NCBI RefSeq assembly: GCF_964656455.1
Contig: NC_135726.1
Location: 878,001-942,000, forward strand
Origin: Halichoerus grypus
Lineage: Eukaryota > Chordata > Mammalia > Carnivora > Phocidae
DNA length: 64,000 nt
Direction: 5' to 3'
Below the pieces are notes generated by a model. That model did not search any database, was not told the DNA's origin, and was given only the letters and a program-made list of their open reading frames with translations. Shown one piece after another: positions 13,251 to 24,335 of this stretch; position 1 is the first letter of the stretch; each line of letters opens with the position of its first letter. Position numbers and translations under genes: made by a program.

Positions 13251-14261
13251 ATCGTGGCCCTCCCTCCCTTTGAGTCAGCCAGAGCCCCCAGCCTCTTTCT
13301 CTTTCTCACGAGCGGCCCTGATGCCCACCACTTGGCTGCACCTGGCATGTGGGTGGAGACCTATGGGCCCCTCAGCCTGGACAGGCTCTGAGAGCCAGCC
13401 AGCTCTGACCATCTCAGCATCTACAAACCAGAAAACCCGGGGAAAGGGATGGGGCCACCGTTCGATAGCCACACACATCTGTGGGAGGCGGGGTGTGCCG
13501 TTCTGGGTGGAGCGTGGACCCCGAGGTGCCCCACGAAGGAGAGAGCCGGGGCGTGGCTGTGGAATGTCCTGGGTCTGAACTCTCCCTGCTGGTGCGAGCC
13601 CCAGGACCTTGGACGTGCTGTGTCCTCCTATGTCAGTGCAGGGTCGTGCGTCCTCGGCCGTGTCCCTGAGCACCTCGTGCACACGCCGGACTGGACAGGG
13701 CAGCAGGGCCGCGTGGTTGCAAACTGTGGTGTTGGCTGTGGAGGGGGATGGTAGGAAGGGCTGGTGAGGGGTCGGGCTGGGGTCCCCACGAGGCGACTCC
13801 GAGCGGGCTCCAGGCTCCAGCAAGGCAGGCATGAGACAAACGTCCTTAAGCAGCGGCTAGCTCGGATCCCCCGAGCCGGGCCTTCCTGGGTGAGATCCAG
13901 GCCTCCATCCCTCTGGCCGCCTCCCTCCCCAGCAAAATGGGGCCAAGATATGAGGGGGCGCCCTGAAGGCCCCTCCTCCCTCTCCCATGACGAGGCAGAG
14001 TCGTGGGGCTGGGGGCAGCCTGGGGGGCAGGAGGGTGGTGGGGACAGAGGGCATGCGGGAGGGGGCTGCTCCTTCCTTGCTGAGAGCCGGAGCGCCCCGG
14101 GAAGAGGTGCCCACTCTCCAGCGCCGGATCGGGGAATCCCGGCTGGCGCCGTGCCACCACCCCCCTGCCCCGCTCATCCACCAGGAGCCAGACACATGCC
14201 GGATCCGTGCCAGGCTGGGGGAGGGACCGCACTCGGCTTCCCCTACTCCCAGCCATCCTTT

Positions 14262-14425
14262 CTGCTGCCTGCGTGTAATTAACAGAGTAATTAAAAACAG
14301 GATGAGTTAATTGGTATTCATTTATGTGGCAGATGTTTTTAATTGAGGCAGGAAACAATTTACCTGTTTACATAAACAATGGCAAAGCCAGGCTTGTAAA
14401 ACACATTTTTAAAAATATTTTCCTC
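14262..14425. promoter_or_regulatory. CBFA2T3: AT-rich intronic island, candidate conserved enhancer
   Basis: An abrupt AT-rich block inside very GC-rich intron that does not resemble a repeat that I know. It packs homeodomain-type sites (TAATTAACAGAGTAATTA, GTTAATTGG, TTTAATTGAGG), a palindromic forkhead-like TGTTTACATAAACA and an adjacent SOX-like AACAATGG. This composition is typical of deeply conserved developmental enhancers. Function is inferred. Confidence 0.45.
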
Positions 14426-14929
14426 CCCCTTCCTAAAAAGAATTGAAATCACTTGGTCTCCCCTGCGCCTCGGTGTGAGAGCCGAGCAGGCCCCGCCTCG
14501 AGGGAGGCCGGGCGGGGGGCGGCGCAGGAGGCTCATGCCAAGAGGAAACATCTGTTTAAAAGGTTTGCTTCCAGAGGAGGCTGTTTTCTTTAAATGCAGA
14601 GAGAGGAGGTGTTGTTCCCAGGTCGTGGGGACACTGGCTGCCGGTGGCGCCTCCCTAGGGGGCTCTGGGCAGCAGGGGACCCCGAACCGGCAGGCAGGGG
14701 TGGCACCCCTCTGGGTGGGGGGGAGGGGAGGGCCTCCCTCTGCACAGGCAGCTTTGGCGGCTGGCGGGGGTGGTGGGGCCGTGCCTCCGACGTGGGCACC
14801 AGGCACCACGTTCAGTAACACGGAGTGGAAGTCCAGATTCGGGTCCTCGGCACGCGGCCACCTTGCTCGTGGTGCACGTGGCGTGCAGCCCTAGAACCTT
14901 CCGTTGTCCCAGGAGGTCTCAGCGAAGAA

Positions 14930-15085
14930 GGGGGCTGCGTTGGGGCCCCGCATGTGCCGGGGGGCAGCGGCCCGGGGCCGGACCTTGTCCTCCTCCTCTA
15001 AGGGGTCTAAGACGAGCCAGCGCGCGTGGAGAGCTCCCAGGAGCGCCTTCGAGGGCGCGCGCGCTCGGGGGGTTGCCTGTTTACA
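14930..15085. promoter_or_regulatory. Small CpG cluster
   Basis: A short stretch with alternating CG (GAGGGCGCGCGCGCTCGG) and about 16 CpGs in 150 bases. It could be a small CpG island or a potential Z-DNA patch. No gene start is recognised beside it. Confidence 0.3.
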
Positions 15086-16744
15086 GGTTGGTCCTAAGTT
15101 GGCGCTTACTGTATGCCTGGCAGCGGTGGTAAACCTGATACGCACTTGCTTTTGCTTGGATCCCCTGTTAACTGTCCGAGGAAGAGTGCATTATCCCCGG
15201 GGTGCAGGGCTCCAGGTGAGGAGGCCAAGGCCCCGCAGCCCGAGCGCGGCCTCCAGGTCGTCTCTGGGGAGAACGCCCACGGAGAAAGGCTGGGCGTCGA
15301 ACAGTGTGACTCGTGGGTGCCCGTGTTTGCCTTGTCCTAGAGGGTAAACCCACGCAGGAGTCCATATTCACGGAAATGTCTGGAAATACCTGGAGGGCTC
15401 CCCGAGGACTGGCCACAAAGGCTGGGGAGGGGAGGGGACCCCTTTCCTCGTCCCCGTCCTTGCTGGTGGAGCGCTGCGGGAGCAGGGTTTCCCTACCTGC
15501 CGATGACAGCCCGTCTGGCGCCCGGCGCAGGCTCACCCTGGGCACGAGGCGGACTTCTCCGGAAGTGGGTAGATAGCGGGTCTTGTGACCAGGTGGGAAA
15601 GCTTGGCTGGAGGTATGCGGCGAAAGCACAGAAAGCTCTTTGCACTGAAAATGGGACGTGTGATGCCCGTTGGCACCAACTTCGTGGTAGGAGTCTGGGC
15701 TGTGCCTTCTGGGTGACGTACACCTGGAAATTCTGGGACATTCTGACGGTTCCTGGGGCAAGAAGATGGAATGTTCCAGGATCCACCAGGGAGAGGGCCC
15801 TGGGAAGACAGTGTCCCAGAGCTCCCAGCTCAGGATGCCCAAGGAGTGTGACCAGCAGCCGCCCGGAGACAGGCTGGGTTCCCTCCCTCCTGGACGTGGT
15901 GTGAGGCCACCCTGCCTCCAGGCCTCTCCTGCATTGTGGGCGTTCAATCATAAAATCAACCACAGCTGTAGCCATCTGAGGAGGTGAGCAGGGAGCTCAA
16001 GCCCTGCTCCAGGGCTGTGTGACCTGGAGGCAGGACCTGAACCTCTCTGAGCATCTGGGAAGTGAGGGCAGTGAGGGCCCAGGTCCCTGCAAGGCTGCCC
16101 TCCTGCCTTCCCAGGGGCTCTGCCAGAGGAAGCGTGACCTCAGCCAGGAGCCCCCAGACCCCCATGACGGCAGAGGCAAGAGGACCACCCTGTGATGTCG
16201 GGGGTAGGAGCCCCTGGAGGCCTGGGGCTGCTGCCCCCAGGGTGGTGGGTCTTCGCAGGTCTCTGGGTGGGGCCGAGAGAGCCACAGGTCCGCCCCTTCC
16301 CGGGTCCTGGACCCACAGGTGCATCGAGGCGAGGCGGTGCAGGCGGACCCGCTGCAGCTCAGGCGCACCTGGGGCGGGTCCCTCCTGCGTCCGTGGGGAG
16401 GGCGCATCAGTGCTATCCTGTGGCACGGCTGGCCCACCTGCGTCCCCACGCCCCGGCCCGTCCAGCGCCTCCTCCTCGCACCTGCTCCCATTTGGACATC
16501 TGCTTGCAGGGCGTCTCCGGGGGCCCCTCGGGTGCTGTGGGCAGGGGACGGTGTCTGCACCCGTTGGAGGCGACCGTGAGGCTCCGAGAGGCCGCCGTGT
16601 CCTGGCGCCTCAGCCCGGTCTGCATTTCTGCCTCTCGTGGGCAGTGACAGGTGAAGCGGCTCCACACGGGTCACGGCCGTTGTGCGGCTGGTGCTGGTAG
16701 GAGGAGCATCTGCCACTTAGGAGAAAGGCTCTCGGTTGGACACC

Positions 16745-16885
16745 TGCAGGATAAAGCGCCAGACCCTAATTATTATTTAGCATTCATATGGGCGGCATTA
16801 TTATTTAAAATTTTGGCAGCTTTCCTCTGGAGAGTTCAAGGTGATATGCAGCCAATTTGCACGTTTTTCAAACAATGAAAACACT
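16745..16885. promoter_or_regulatory. CBFA2T3: Second AT-rich intronic island, candidate conserved element
   Basis: AT-rich block containing CCTAATTATTATTTAG, CATTATTATTTAAAATTTTG and CAAACAATGAAAAC in GC-rich surroundings, with no repeat hallmark that I can see. Homeodomain- and SOX-like words are present; the enhancer role is inferred. Confidence 0.35.
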
Positions 16886-17529
16886 TTTGGGATCCGTTAA
16901 GCCTTCCGTGCGACTCCCCGCCAGCAGCTGACTCCTAACGGCTTGGCGGGGTTTTCCAGACCCTCCACAGCCGGGCTGGACCTCCCGTCCTGCCCCTGCG
17001 AGCACTCTCCGCTGTCCCTCCAGCTGCCGGCTTCAGTCGCTGTGCCCTGAGCCTCTCTCCAGGTGTGCAGACCCCACAGCCATCAGGCTCTAGCTGCGGC
17101 GTCACCTCTCCCTAGAAGCTTCTCTGGCACCGGACACCCCAGCCCACGGCGGGTCCAGGGCCGTCTGTGGCACTGCCCACTTGACCCGCCACCTCGGAGG
17201 GCGGCCTGGCTGCCCGACATCTGTGGACCCGTGAGCTCCCTGGATTTCATCGATCCCTCTTCTGAGCAATCTGTAGGAGTGTTAGCCGTATGTTAACTTA
17301 CGTGCCGGCTGGTAGTTACCTGCCTGTCACTCATCGTTACCGTCTCCTCCGTGGTGGGACGGCTGATGCTGGTGGCTCGCAGGTAGTTTAAAAATAAATT
17401 GAGGGCGTGGTTTAAAAGGGGTGGTGGCTGGCTTGAAGGGAATGCAGACGGAAGGAGGGCTTGCCCCCTTTCTCCCCAAAGGCACCTTCTGATTCCTTTT
17501 AGAGATCCTCTGAATATATATTAGATCAC

Positions 17530-17731
17530 CTTTATTTTTTTTTAAAGATTTTATTTATTTATTTGACAGAGAGAGAACAGCGAGAGAGGGAACACAAGCA
17601 GGGGGAGTGGGAGAGGGAGAAGCAGGCTTCCCGCCGAGCAGGGAGCCCGACGCAGGGCTCGATCCCAGGACTCTGGAACCATGACCTGAGCCGAAGGCAG
17701 ACGCTTAACGACTGAGCCACCCAGGCGCCCC
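17530..17731 (-). mobile_element. Can-SINE (carnivore tRNA-derived SINE), full length
   Basis: Reverse-oriented element: T-rich tail and AAAGATTTTATTTATTTATT at the left, GACAGAGAGAGAACAGCGAG, then the tRNA-related head ending CTGAGCCACCCAGGCGCCCC at the right. The target-site duplication AGATCACCTTTA is visible at both ends (17,523 and about 17,735). The head words (GCGTCTGCCTTCGGCTCAGG on the element strand) fit the arctoid caniform subfamilies and differ from the dog SINEC_Cf and cat types as I recall them. It is the only intact copy in the window. Confidence 0.92.
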
Positions 17732-17983
17732 ATGAGATCACCTTTAAAATATTCCAGGGGTTTTGTGCAACCTTTCTTGGGGTCACACCCCACAGACTGC
17801 CTGTGCTGGCCCCTGCCCCGCACTCTGTCTCAGCCCCTCCTGGGAGACAAACCACTACTGGACTCTCCTGTTCAGATCTTAGTGCACGTGTCCTTTACCC
17901 TGGGAGGCCTTCGCTGACTTTCCCCCCCAGCCAGGTGAGGCACCCTCCTGGGGTCCCCGGCCCCCTCCCATTCTGTCCTAGCC

Positions 17984-17986
<3 letters not shown>

Positions 17987-18025
<39 letters not shown>
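17987..18025. repeat. (GT)n microsatellite
   Basis: About 19 uninterrupted GT units. Confidence 0.97.
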
Positions 18026-18027
<2 letters not shown>

Positions 18028-18269
18028 AGAGCAGCTGTGGGGCATTCACTTAATGGACACATGCTTAATTGTCAGAACAACATCACCCCCAGTGCACAGA
18101 TGAGGAAGCCAAGGCTCAGAGTGAGGAGGCTTGAAGGCCACCCAAGGGATGAGGCCTTGAGCAGAACTCTACCTGTCCAACCCCAGAGCTGGGCTCTTTC
18201 CACTACTGCACAGATCTGTCTGTGAGTGTCCTGGGAAGGGATCATCTGCATCATGCTGAAGTCACAGCA

Positions 18270-18455
18270 CCATCCATCTACCCACCCACACTTAGACTCA
18301 TCCACCCGTCCGTCCACCCATCCATCCATCTGTCTATCTACCTGTCCACCCATCCATCCATCCATCCACCCACCCATCCACCTGTCCATCCATCCATCCA
18401 TCCATCCACCCACCCATCCACCTGTCCATCCATCCATCCACCCACCTCCCACTCA
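18270..18455. repeat. (CATC)n-type tetranucleotide array
   Basis: Imperfect CCATCCATCCACCCACCCAT-like runs, including an internal direct repeat of about 60 bases. Confidence 0.93.
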
Positions 18456-19364
18456 CTCATCTTTCTATGTATACCCATCCACCCGGGCAGCCATGCCACC
18501 ACATTCATTGTGGGAGGCACGACAGCCCAATCACACTCAGGTAGGTGTGCAAGTATGCAGATGGGCACTTCCCCCTGGTGGCAGGCATGCATGGGGGGAT
18601 GGGAGGGGACTCCAAGAGCTCTAGGACTAGTGCTGGGCGAAGAGGGTGCCCCTTCCTCCCACTGCCCCTCCCCCTAGCAGGCGGCCCGATGGCAGGGCGC
18701 CTCCCCAGCAGCTGGGCGAGGAATGTGCTTCCTTTGTGTGCCAGCCACAGGGCGAGGAGGCCCGGCATCTGGATCGTGTTTGCAGCCCTTTGGAGAGCAT
18801 GGAAGGTTTTCATTCCAGCAGCTTTGAGCTCTCCACCCTCCCCTGACTTTTAACAATTTGCTTCATGCTGGGATGCTGTAAAGACTGGGATGCAGAACTA
18901 TCCACAGAGCTCGGGTCTGAGAAGGTCTCACCGACCCCACTTGTTTGGGGTGGTTGGAGCTCTGGGCTGTGTGGCCCAACCAAAATCCCAGGCTCTTCTG
19001 GAAAACAGAGGCAAAGAACTTGCTGGCTCTGAACCGCTTTCTACCCAGGAGCCATGGTCACGTTCGTGTCTGGTCATTTTTCTGTGCCTGAGTTTGTTTT
19101 CAAGATAGAATTGCATGCGCTTGTCCCCTCTCGATGGGCATGGGTCACTCCCGTGTCATTAGATAGTGTTCCATGGGCTCATTTTTGGGAGCTAGTGGGT
19201 GTTTAAGTACCACACATGGAAGTCCACGGCTCGAACTCGCACAGTGTGCCAGGTCACGAACGTTGCCTGAGCTGTCCCGGGCCCTGGGCCCCTCGCGGTC
19301 TCTCCGTCAGGGCGACCAGCGTCCTACAGTCAGAGGCCAGCACCACTTGGCCTGTTTCTGAACC

Positions 19365-19830
19365 CCGTGTAAATGGAGTTGCATGGCATGTGCTCTTGGG
19401 GTCTGGGGTCCGTCGCTCCGCTGTACGTGAGATTCATCCGTGTTGGTGCACACGGCTGTACGGTGGTTTATTCCCTTGCCGTCTCGTATACCACGACCCA
19501 TTTGCCCCTTCAGCTCTTGATAGATATTTGGATGGCTTCCAGTTTGGCCTTTTGACAAAGCGGCTGATGCGTATTCCTGTTCTTGCTCTGATGCCCCCGT
19601 GTCTGCACCCAGCGGTGAAATTGCTGTGGGGCCTGTGATGATGCGAGGAGATACTGAAAAACAGTTTCTGCGGCTAATGTACCTACAGCACGATTTCTAA
19701 GTCTGCGTCGTATTGCGTCGACCCGAGAATTTCCTTAACGGGCCCTCTACTGGGGCCCCCCTGTTGTCACTCTCATAAGCAATGCGGTGATAAACGTTCT
19801 CAGAGGTAACCGTCTGCGTGTGTCCTTGCT
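19365..19830 (-). mobile_element. L1 fragment, old and inverted
   Basis: Contains antisense L1 words: TGTAAATGGAGTTGCATGGC, GAGATTCATCCGTGTTGGTG, TTGATAGATATTTGGATGGC and CCAGTTTGGCCTTTTGAC. More diverged than the copy at 8.1 kb; edges are approximate. Confidence 0.65.
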
Positions 19831-20011
19831 GGTTTCCCGAGAACGCATTCCCTAAGGTAGGCGTGCCTGTCCACGCTGAGCCGCCCCCCCAGGAGGAGTG
19901 AGGAGCAGAGAGGCAGGAGTCTCAGAGGCAACTAACACTTGCCATCTGTGTGATCTGATCGGCGGGATTGGCAGGCCCCTTCCAGCTCCCACATGTTGTG
20001 GCTCTAAACAC

Positions 20012-20480
20012 CCAAATGTATCAGTTAGCTATTTCTGCGTAACAAACCACCCCAAAACTTAGCTGCTGAAATAACCACCGTTGTTTGGCTCACAGTTCTT
20101 TAGGCGGGCAGTTCTGGTCCCACTGGGCTTGCTTTTGGGTCTGTGGTCAGCGGCTCTGCTGACTGTGGCTGGGCCCCTCGCACGACTGGAGACTGCCCCA
20201 TGGGAATCCTCCAGCCGGCTGGCTGGACAGCAGAGTGGGCGCAGCTGACACCTCTCGTGTCCAGGCTCAGAGTTGGCCGACATCACTTCCACCGCATCCA
20301 GAGCAAGTCCCAGGGCCGGCCCGGATGGAGGGCAGGGATGTCTACTCCATATCGAGTAGATGGGGAGAGCTGTGGTCGCACTGCGAGGGGCCTGGGTCAT
20401 TTTGTGATGCGTCCACCTCGTGGGTGGAGGGAGGTCTCGGGTACCATAACCATGCTTATTGCTGTGGGACAGGCTCCAGA
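20012..20480. mobile_element. Interspersed repeat remnant, family not assigned
   Basis: GTATCAGTTAGCTATTTCTG, CGTAACAAACCACCCCAAAA and CTTAGCTGCTGAAATAACC form a string that I recognise as a common mammalian dispersed repeat, but I cannot name the family reliably. The right edge is approximate. Confidence 0.45.
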
Positions 20481-20704
20481 CAGCCCCCAGTCCTCGGATA
20501 CTTCACACCGCACACACAGGGGAGCTACTAACTGGAGCCACTTGGCAGGGGCAGGTCCCCACCAAGCCCTGCCCAGGCGCCGTCCCGCCACACGGAGCCG
20601 AGCTCATGCACGAGGAGCGGATGGGACCTGGGGCGGCAGGAGGGCAGCTGGGGACGCTGGCTCTCTCTCGCAGGCCAGTCAGCAAACCTTCAAAGGTCTG
20701 CTGC

Positions 20705-21010
20705 AGACCTGCAAAGTGTCCGGCGCTGTTCTGGGCTCCATCTGGGGCTTAGCAGTGCACAGAAAGACAAGAACGAGAAGAAACACAGGATGAGCGCAGG
20801 TGCAGACCAGTGCTCCACGGAAAAGCAACTCAGGTGAGGTAGTGGACGTGTAGGGGCGAGGGGGCAGCCCTGCAGGGGTGTCAGGGAAGGCTTCTCTGAG
20901 GAGAGACCTGAACCAAGCCTGACTGATGAGAAGGAGACAGCCCTGTGAAGATCTGGGGAAGTGTTCCAGCAGGTGCAAAGGCCCTGCGGCAGGACGGGAG
21001 TGCTGGACAG
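20705..21010. mobile_element. Ancient interspersed repeat remnant (L2-like)
   Basis: CAGGGAAGGCTTCTCTGAGG, GATGAGAAGGAGACAGCCC, AAGATCTGGGGAAGTGTTCC and TGCAAAGGCCCTGCGGCAGG match the order of the same old repeat seen at 9.7 and 24.1 kb. Confidence 0.5.
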
Positions 21011-21589
21011 GAAGGAAGAAGGGAGGAGGAAGGAGCCGGAGTGGGGAGGCATGGAGGGAGCCTCCGTCTGCCTGCCCCCATCAGAGCCTAGAGCAAGAAG
21101 GGGACAGTCGTGCCCCATCTTCCCAGGTCTTGATGAGCCCAGGTTCATCTGTAGAGTGTAAATGTGCCACGCTTTCCCAGAGATGCTGGGAGGAGACCGG
21201 CAGGCCCGCTGTGTCTGGGATGAGGTCTCTCAGCCTGGGGCCATGTAGCCAGCTCATAAGGGGTGAGTGAGCCCAGCCTGGGGGGCACTGCTGGGCTGGG
21301 GCTGGAGGGGCATTCGGGTGAGGTTGTATCTGGTCCAGTTGTATTTATCTCGGTGATAGAAAGGACCTTCCTACCCAGGCCAACCGGCTCCCTCTCACTG
21401 CTGATGGGATGTCAGCAGCCTGGCCGCTACATGGTGTCCCCTCTGTGGCTGCAAGGGGTCTTTACTGTGCCCCGACATTCTCCTGCGGACCCCCTCACCC
21501 TGGGACAGAGGCCACTGTCAGCCCTGTGGGTGGGCTCTGCGCACGTCCACAGGGAGGGACGAGCTCTGTCTGCCACCAGCCTTAGAGCT

Positions 21590-21665
21590 GTGGGCACATC
21601 TGCAGTGTGACCCAGGGCAGGTGACATCGCCACTGTGTGCCTCGGTTTCCCCACTGTACCTTGGG
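21590..21665 (+). mobile_element. MIR fragment
   Basis: TGTGACCCAGGGCAGGTGAC and GTGTGCCTCGGTTTCCCCAC give a short MIR core. Confidence 0.45.
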
Positions 21666-23514
21666 GCCCTAACAACACCGCGTGGCTTTTTCAGGACAGA
21701 GGCTTTCAGACCTAGCGTGCGAGCAGCTCTCGGCAAAAGGGAGCCAGTTTGCGATCAAAGTTGGGCAGGTGGCCGGCGTGCGGAGGACAGCCCTTCCCCC
21801 GGGACCCCTGCACAGGGCCTCCTCGGGGCCCCACGCGTGTACGGCAGGACGCCGCTTGCTGAGCATGTGCACCGGACGCTTTCCACGGGTCACCCGCTGC
21901 GACTCCTCAGGGTGGGCTCTGCCCTCCCCGCGTCGCAGGTGTGGGCACCAAGGCCCAGATGAGAAAAGTCGCCGGTGTTCCAGCCAGGAGACAGAGACGG
22001 GCGTGAGCAGCCATGGCGGGCTTGCCACTTTGGGAAGCCCTCCTGGGTTCCTCGTCCAAGACCACCCCCGCCCCAGAAGCGGGAGTTACGGGCCCCGTTT
22101 TTCCATCGGGTGAACTGAGGCTCAGACATGTGCTGGGGTCGTTTTCCCAAGTTCACAGTTGCTTGCAGGGCAGGATGGGAACCCCGGTTTCCTGACGCCC
22201 GGCCCAGCTTTGTTGCCGTGGTGACCTGCGACCCTTGCCTCCGGCCCCACAGGCCCAGGGGGTCACAGGGCCCTGGGAGCAGGCATTCCGGGGGGCTCAG
22301 CACCGTGCAGGGGGAAGGGTTGGCAGGTGGACTCAGGGCCAGAGGGATGGCCCCGAGGGCTGGGCGGGAGGCTGTGGACGGACACGCTCGGCTCGAGCAC
22401 TCGCGGGGGCAGGAGGCTCACCGCGACCACTGGAGGGGAAAACAGTAATCCCCGTGTTTTTGTATCATGACTTTTTCATGGGGGCGGTACACGCTGTAAT
22501 AGAAAGCAGATGCGGGAAGCGCCTGGAACTCATTAGGGCCGCACCCCCCTGACCGTCCCGTGTCGCTTTGCTGGGGATCAAAGACAAGCCTCCCCTCTGA
22601 CATTGGCCTTAGCAGAGTAGGGGGGGCACCCAGCCTCCTGGTCAGACCCACCCGTCTGGACGTGGAGGGTCACCCACTGTCCTGGGTTTGCCCCAAAGGC
22701 AGACAGCCCCCCGAGCCCCATCACCTCTCCCTCAGCCTGGTGGCCCCTGTCCGTCGCTGCTCACAGACCTTCTGAAATGTGTCTCTTCCTAGGGGTTCAT
22801 GCCTGATTTTCCTGTTTGTCACACATGCACCCACGGGAGGCCCCCAGTCAGGGAGGTTTCTGAGAAACCCTGGGGCCAGGAAAGATGCTCCCCAGGCCAA
22901 GGCCAGGCCGACTGGGGTGGCTGTGAAGGAGGAGGGTCATTGCAGGGGCAGGACCATGTTTGCAGAGGTCTGGGGGCTCCTGCTCTCTGCACCCCGCACC
23001 CCGGGCACCTGGCCGGCTGGCCGCTCTTGGCCGGGCCCTATGGGAGCTGGGAGCTGCCTCCCTTGGCCCAGGCCCTGCACCGAGCTCAGTGGCCTCCGAG
23101 ACAGTGACTCTGTGTCCATGGTGGGGGACCCCCCGCATCACGCGCTTTGGGACCGTTGTGTGGGGATCTTCCCACGCAGCCCGCTGCCCCTGTCTCTTGC
23201 GTGGCTCTCCTGCAAGCCCCTCTCGTGGACGCTGAGACCCTGGCGGCACTGAGCACTCGGGAGGGCGGCTCTGCAAACCGAGGGCCGCTGCCCTGACCCA
23301 CAGAGCTGCCCCCTCGGGAGACCGCGTGGGAGACCGTGTGCCTGTCCCCAAGCCAGCGTCCTGTGCTCGGCCGTGCTGTTGGCGGTCTGAGTCCAGGGAG
23401 CCGTCCGGTGGGTCCTGCCCTCGAGGGGTGCCCAGGAGCAGCCCTGGCCTCGCCGTGGGTTGCTCCGCCTGATTTCCCTGCAGACACACTGTGGTGTTTT
23501 GTCCGCGTGAGTTT

Positions 23515-23785
23515 GGGGTCAGGCTGTAGGGGTCGGGCGATATGTGATCAGAAGGGGCTTTGGGCCCGATGCAGGGCTGCTGCTGTGATAGGAGGTCGGT
23601 GGGGGATCAGGCTGTAGGTGTTGGGCGATGTGTGATCAGAAGGGGCTTTGGGCCCGATGCAGGGCTGCTGCTGTGATAGGAGGTCGGTGGGGGATCAAGC
23701 TATAGGGGTTGGGCGATGTGTGATCAGAAGGGGCTTTGGGCCCGATGCGGGGCTGCTGCTGTGATAGGTCAGTGGGGGATCAGAG
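23515..23785. repeat. 88-bp tandem repeat, three copies
   Basis: The words GTGATCAGAAGGGGCTTTGG recur with spacing 88 (GATCA at 23546, 23634, 23722). Copies differ at few positions; the last lacks the GGAG after GATA. Confidence 0.95.
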
Positions 23786-24099
23786 CTCTGTCGCCCTGTT
23801 GAGCTGTGGTCTCGGGTGAAGCCCCTGACCTCCCCGCCCTCGGTGTCCTCGTCTATTGAGTGGGCAGTCCTGCCCTGCTAGGCCAGGGCTTGGCCACCCA
23901 GAGGCCATGCCTGGGAAGGAGGCGGCACAGAGGGGCCGCGGCTGTGCGGGCAGCTTGGGGAGGGTCGCGGGTTGCCCCGTGGGCCACACTGGTTTGGACC
24001 CGATGGGGAAGGAGGTCGGGAGCCACGTCGGCTTAAAGAGAGCCCGTGACGCTAGGGAGGCTGCTCTCAGTGAACTGTGCCTCCGTGGACTGTCCTGCT

Positions 24100-24335
24100 T
24101 GTAATTCAGCAAGTATTTATTGAGCACCCACGTGTGCCCAGCACTGTTCTAGGCACTCGGTCTTACTGAGAGAGAGGGTCACCTTGGGGCAAAAACGCAG
24201 AGGGTGTGAGCAGGCCATAAAGGAATCTGGGGGGAGGAATCCGTGGCAGAGGGAATGGCCAGTGCAGAGGCCCTGAGGTAGGAGCAGCTGAGTAGGCTCG
24301 ACGACAGGCAGGCCAGGCACAAAGGAGCCGGGAGC
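24100..24335. mobile_element. Ancient interspersed repeat remnant (L2-like)
   Basis: AGTATTTATTGAGCACCCAC, CCCAGCACTGTTCTAGGCAC and GTGCAGAGGCCCTGAGGTAG in the usual order, with the middle deleted. Confidence 0.55.
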
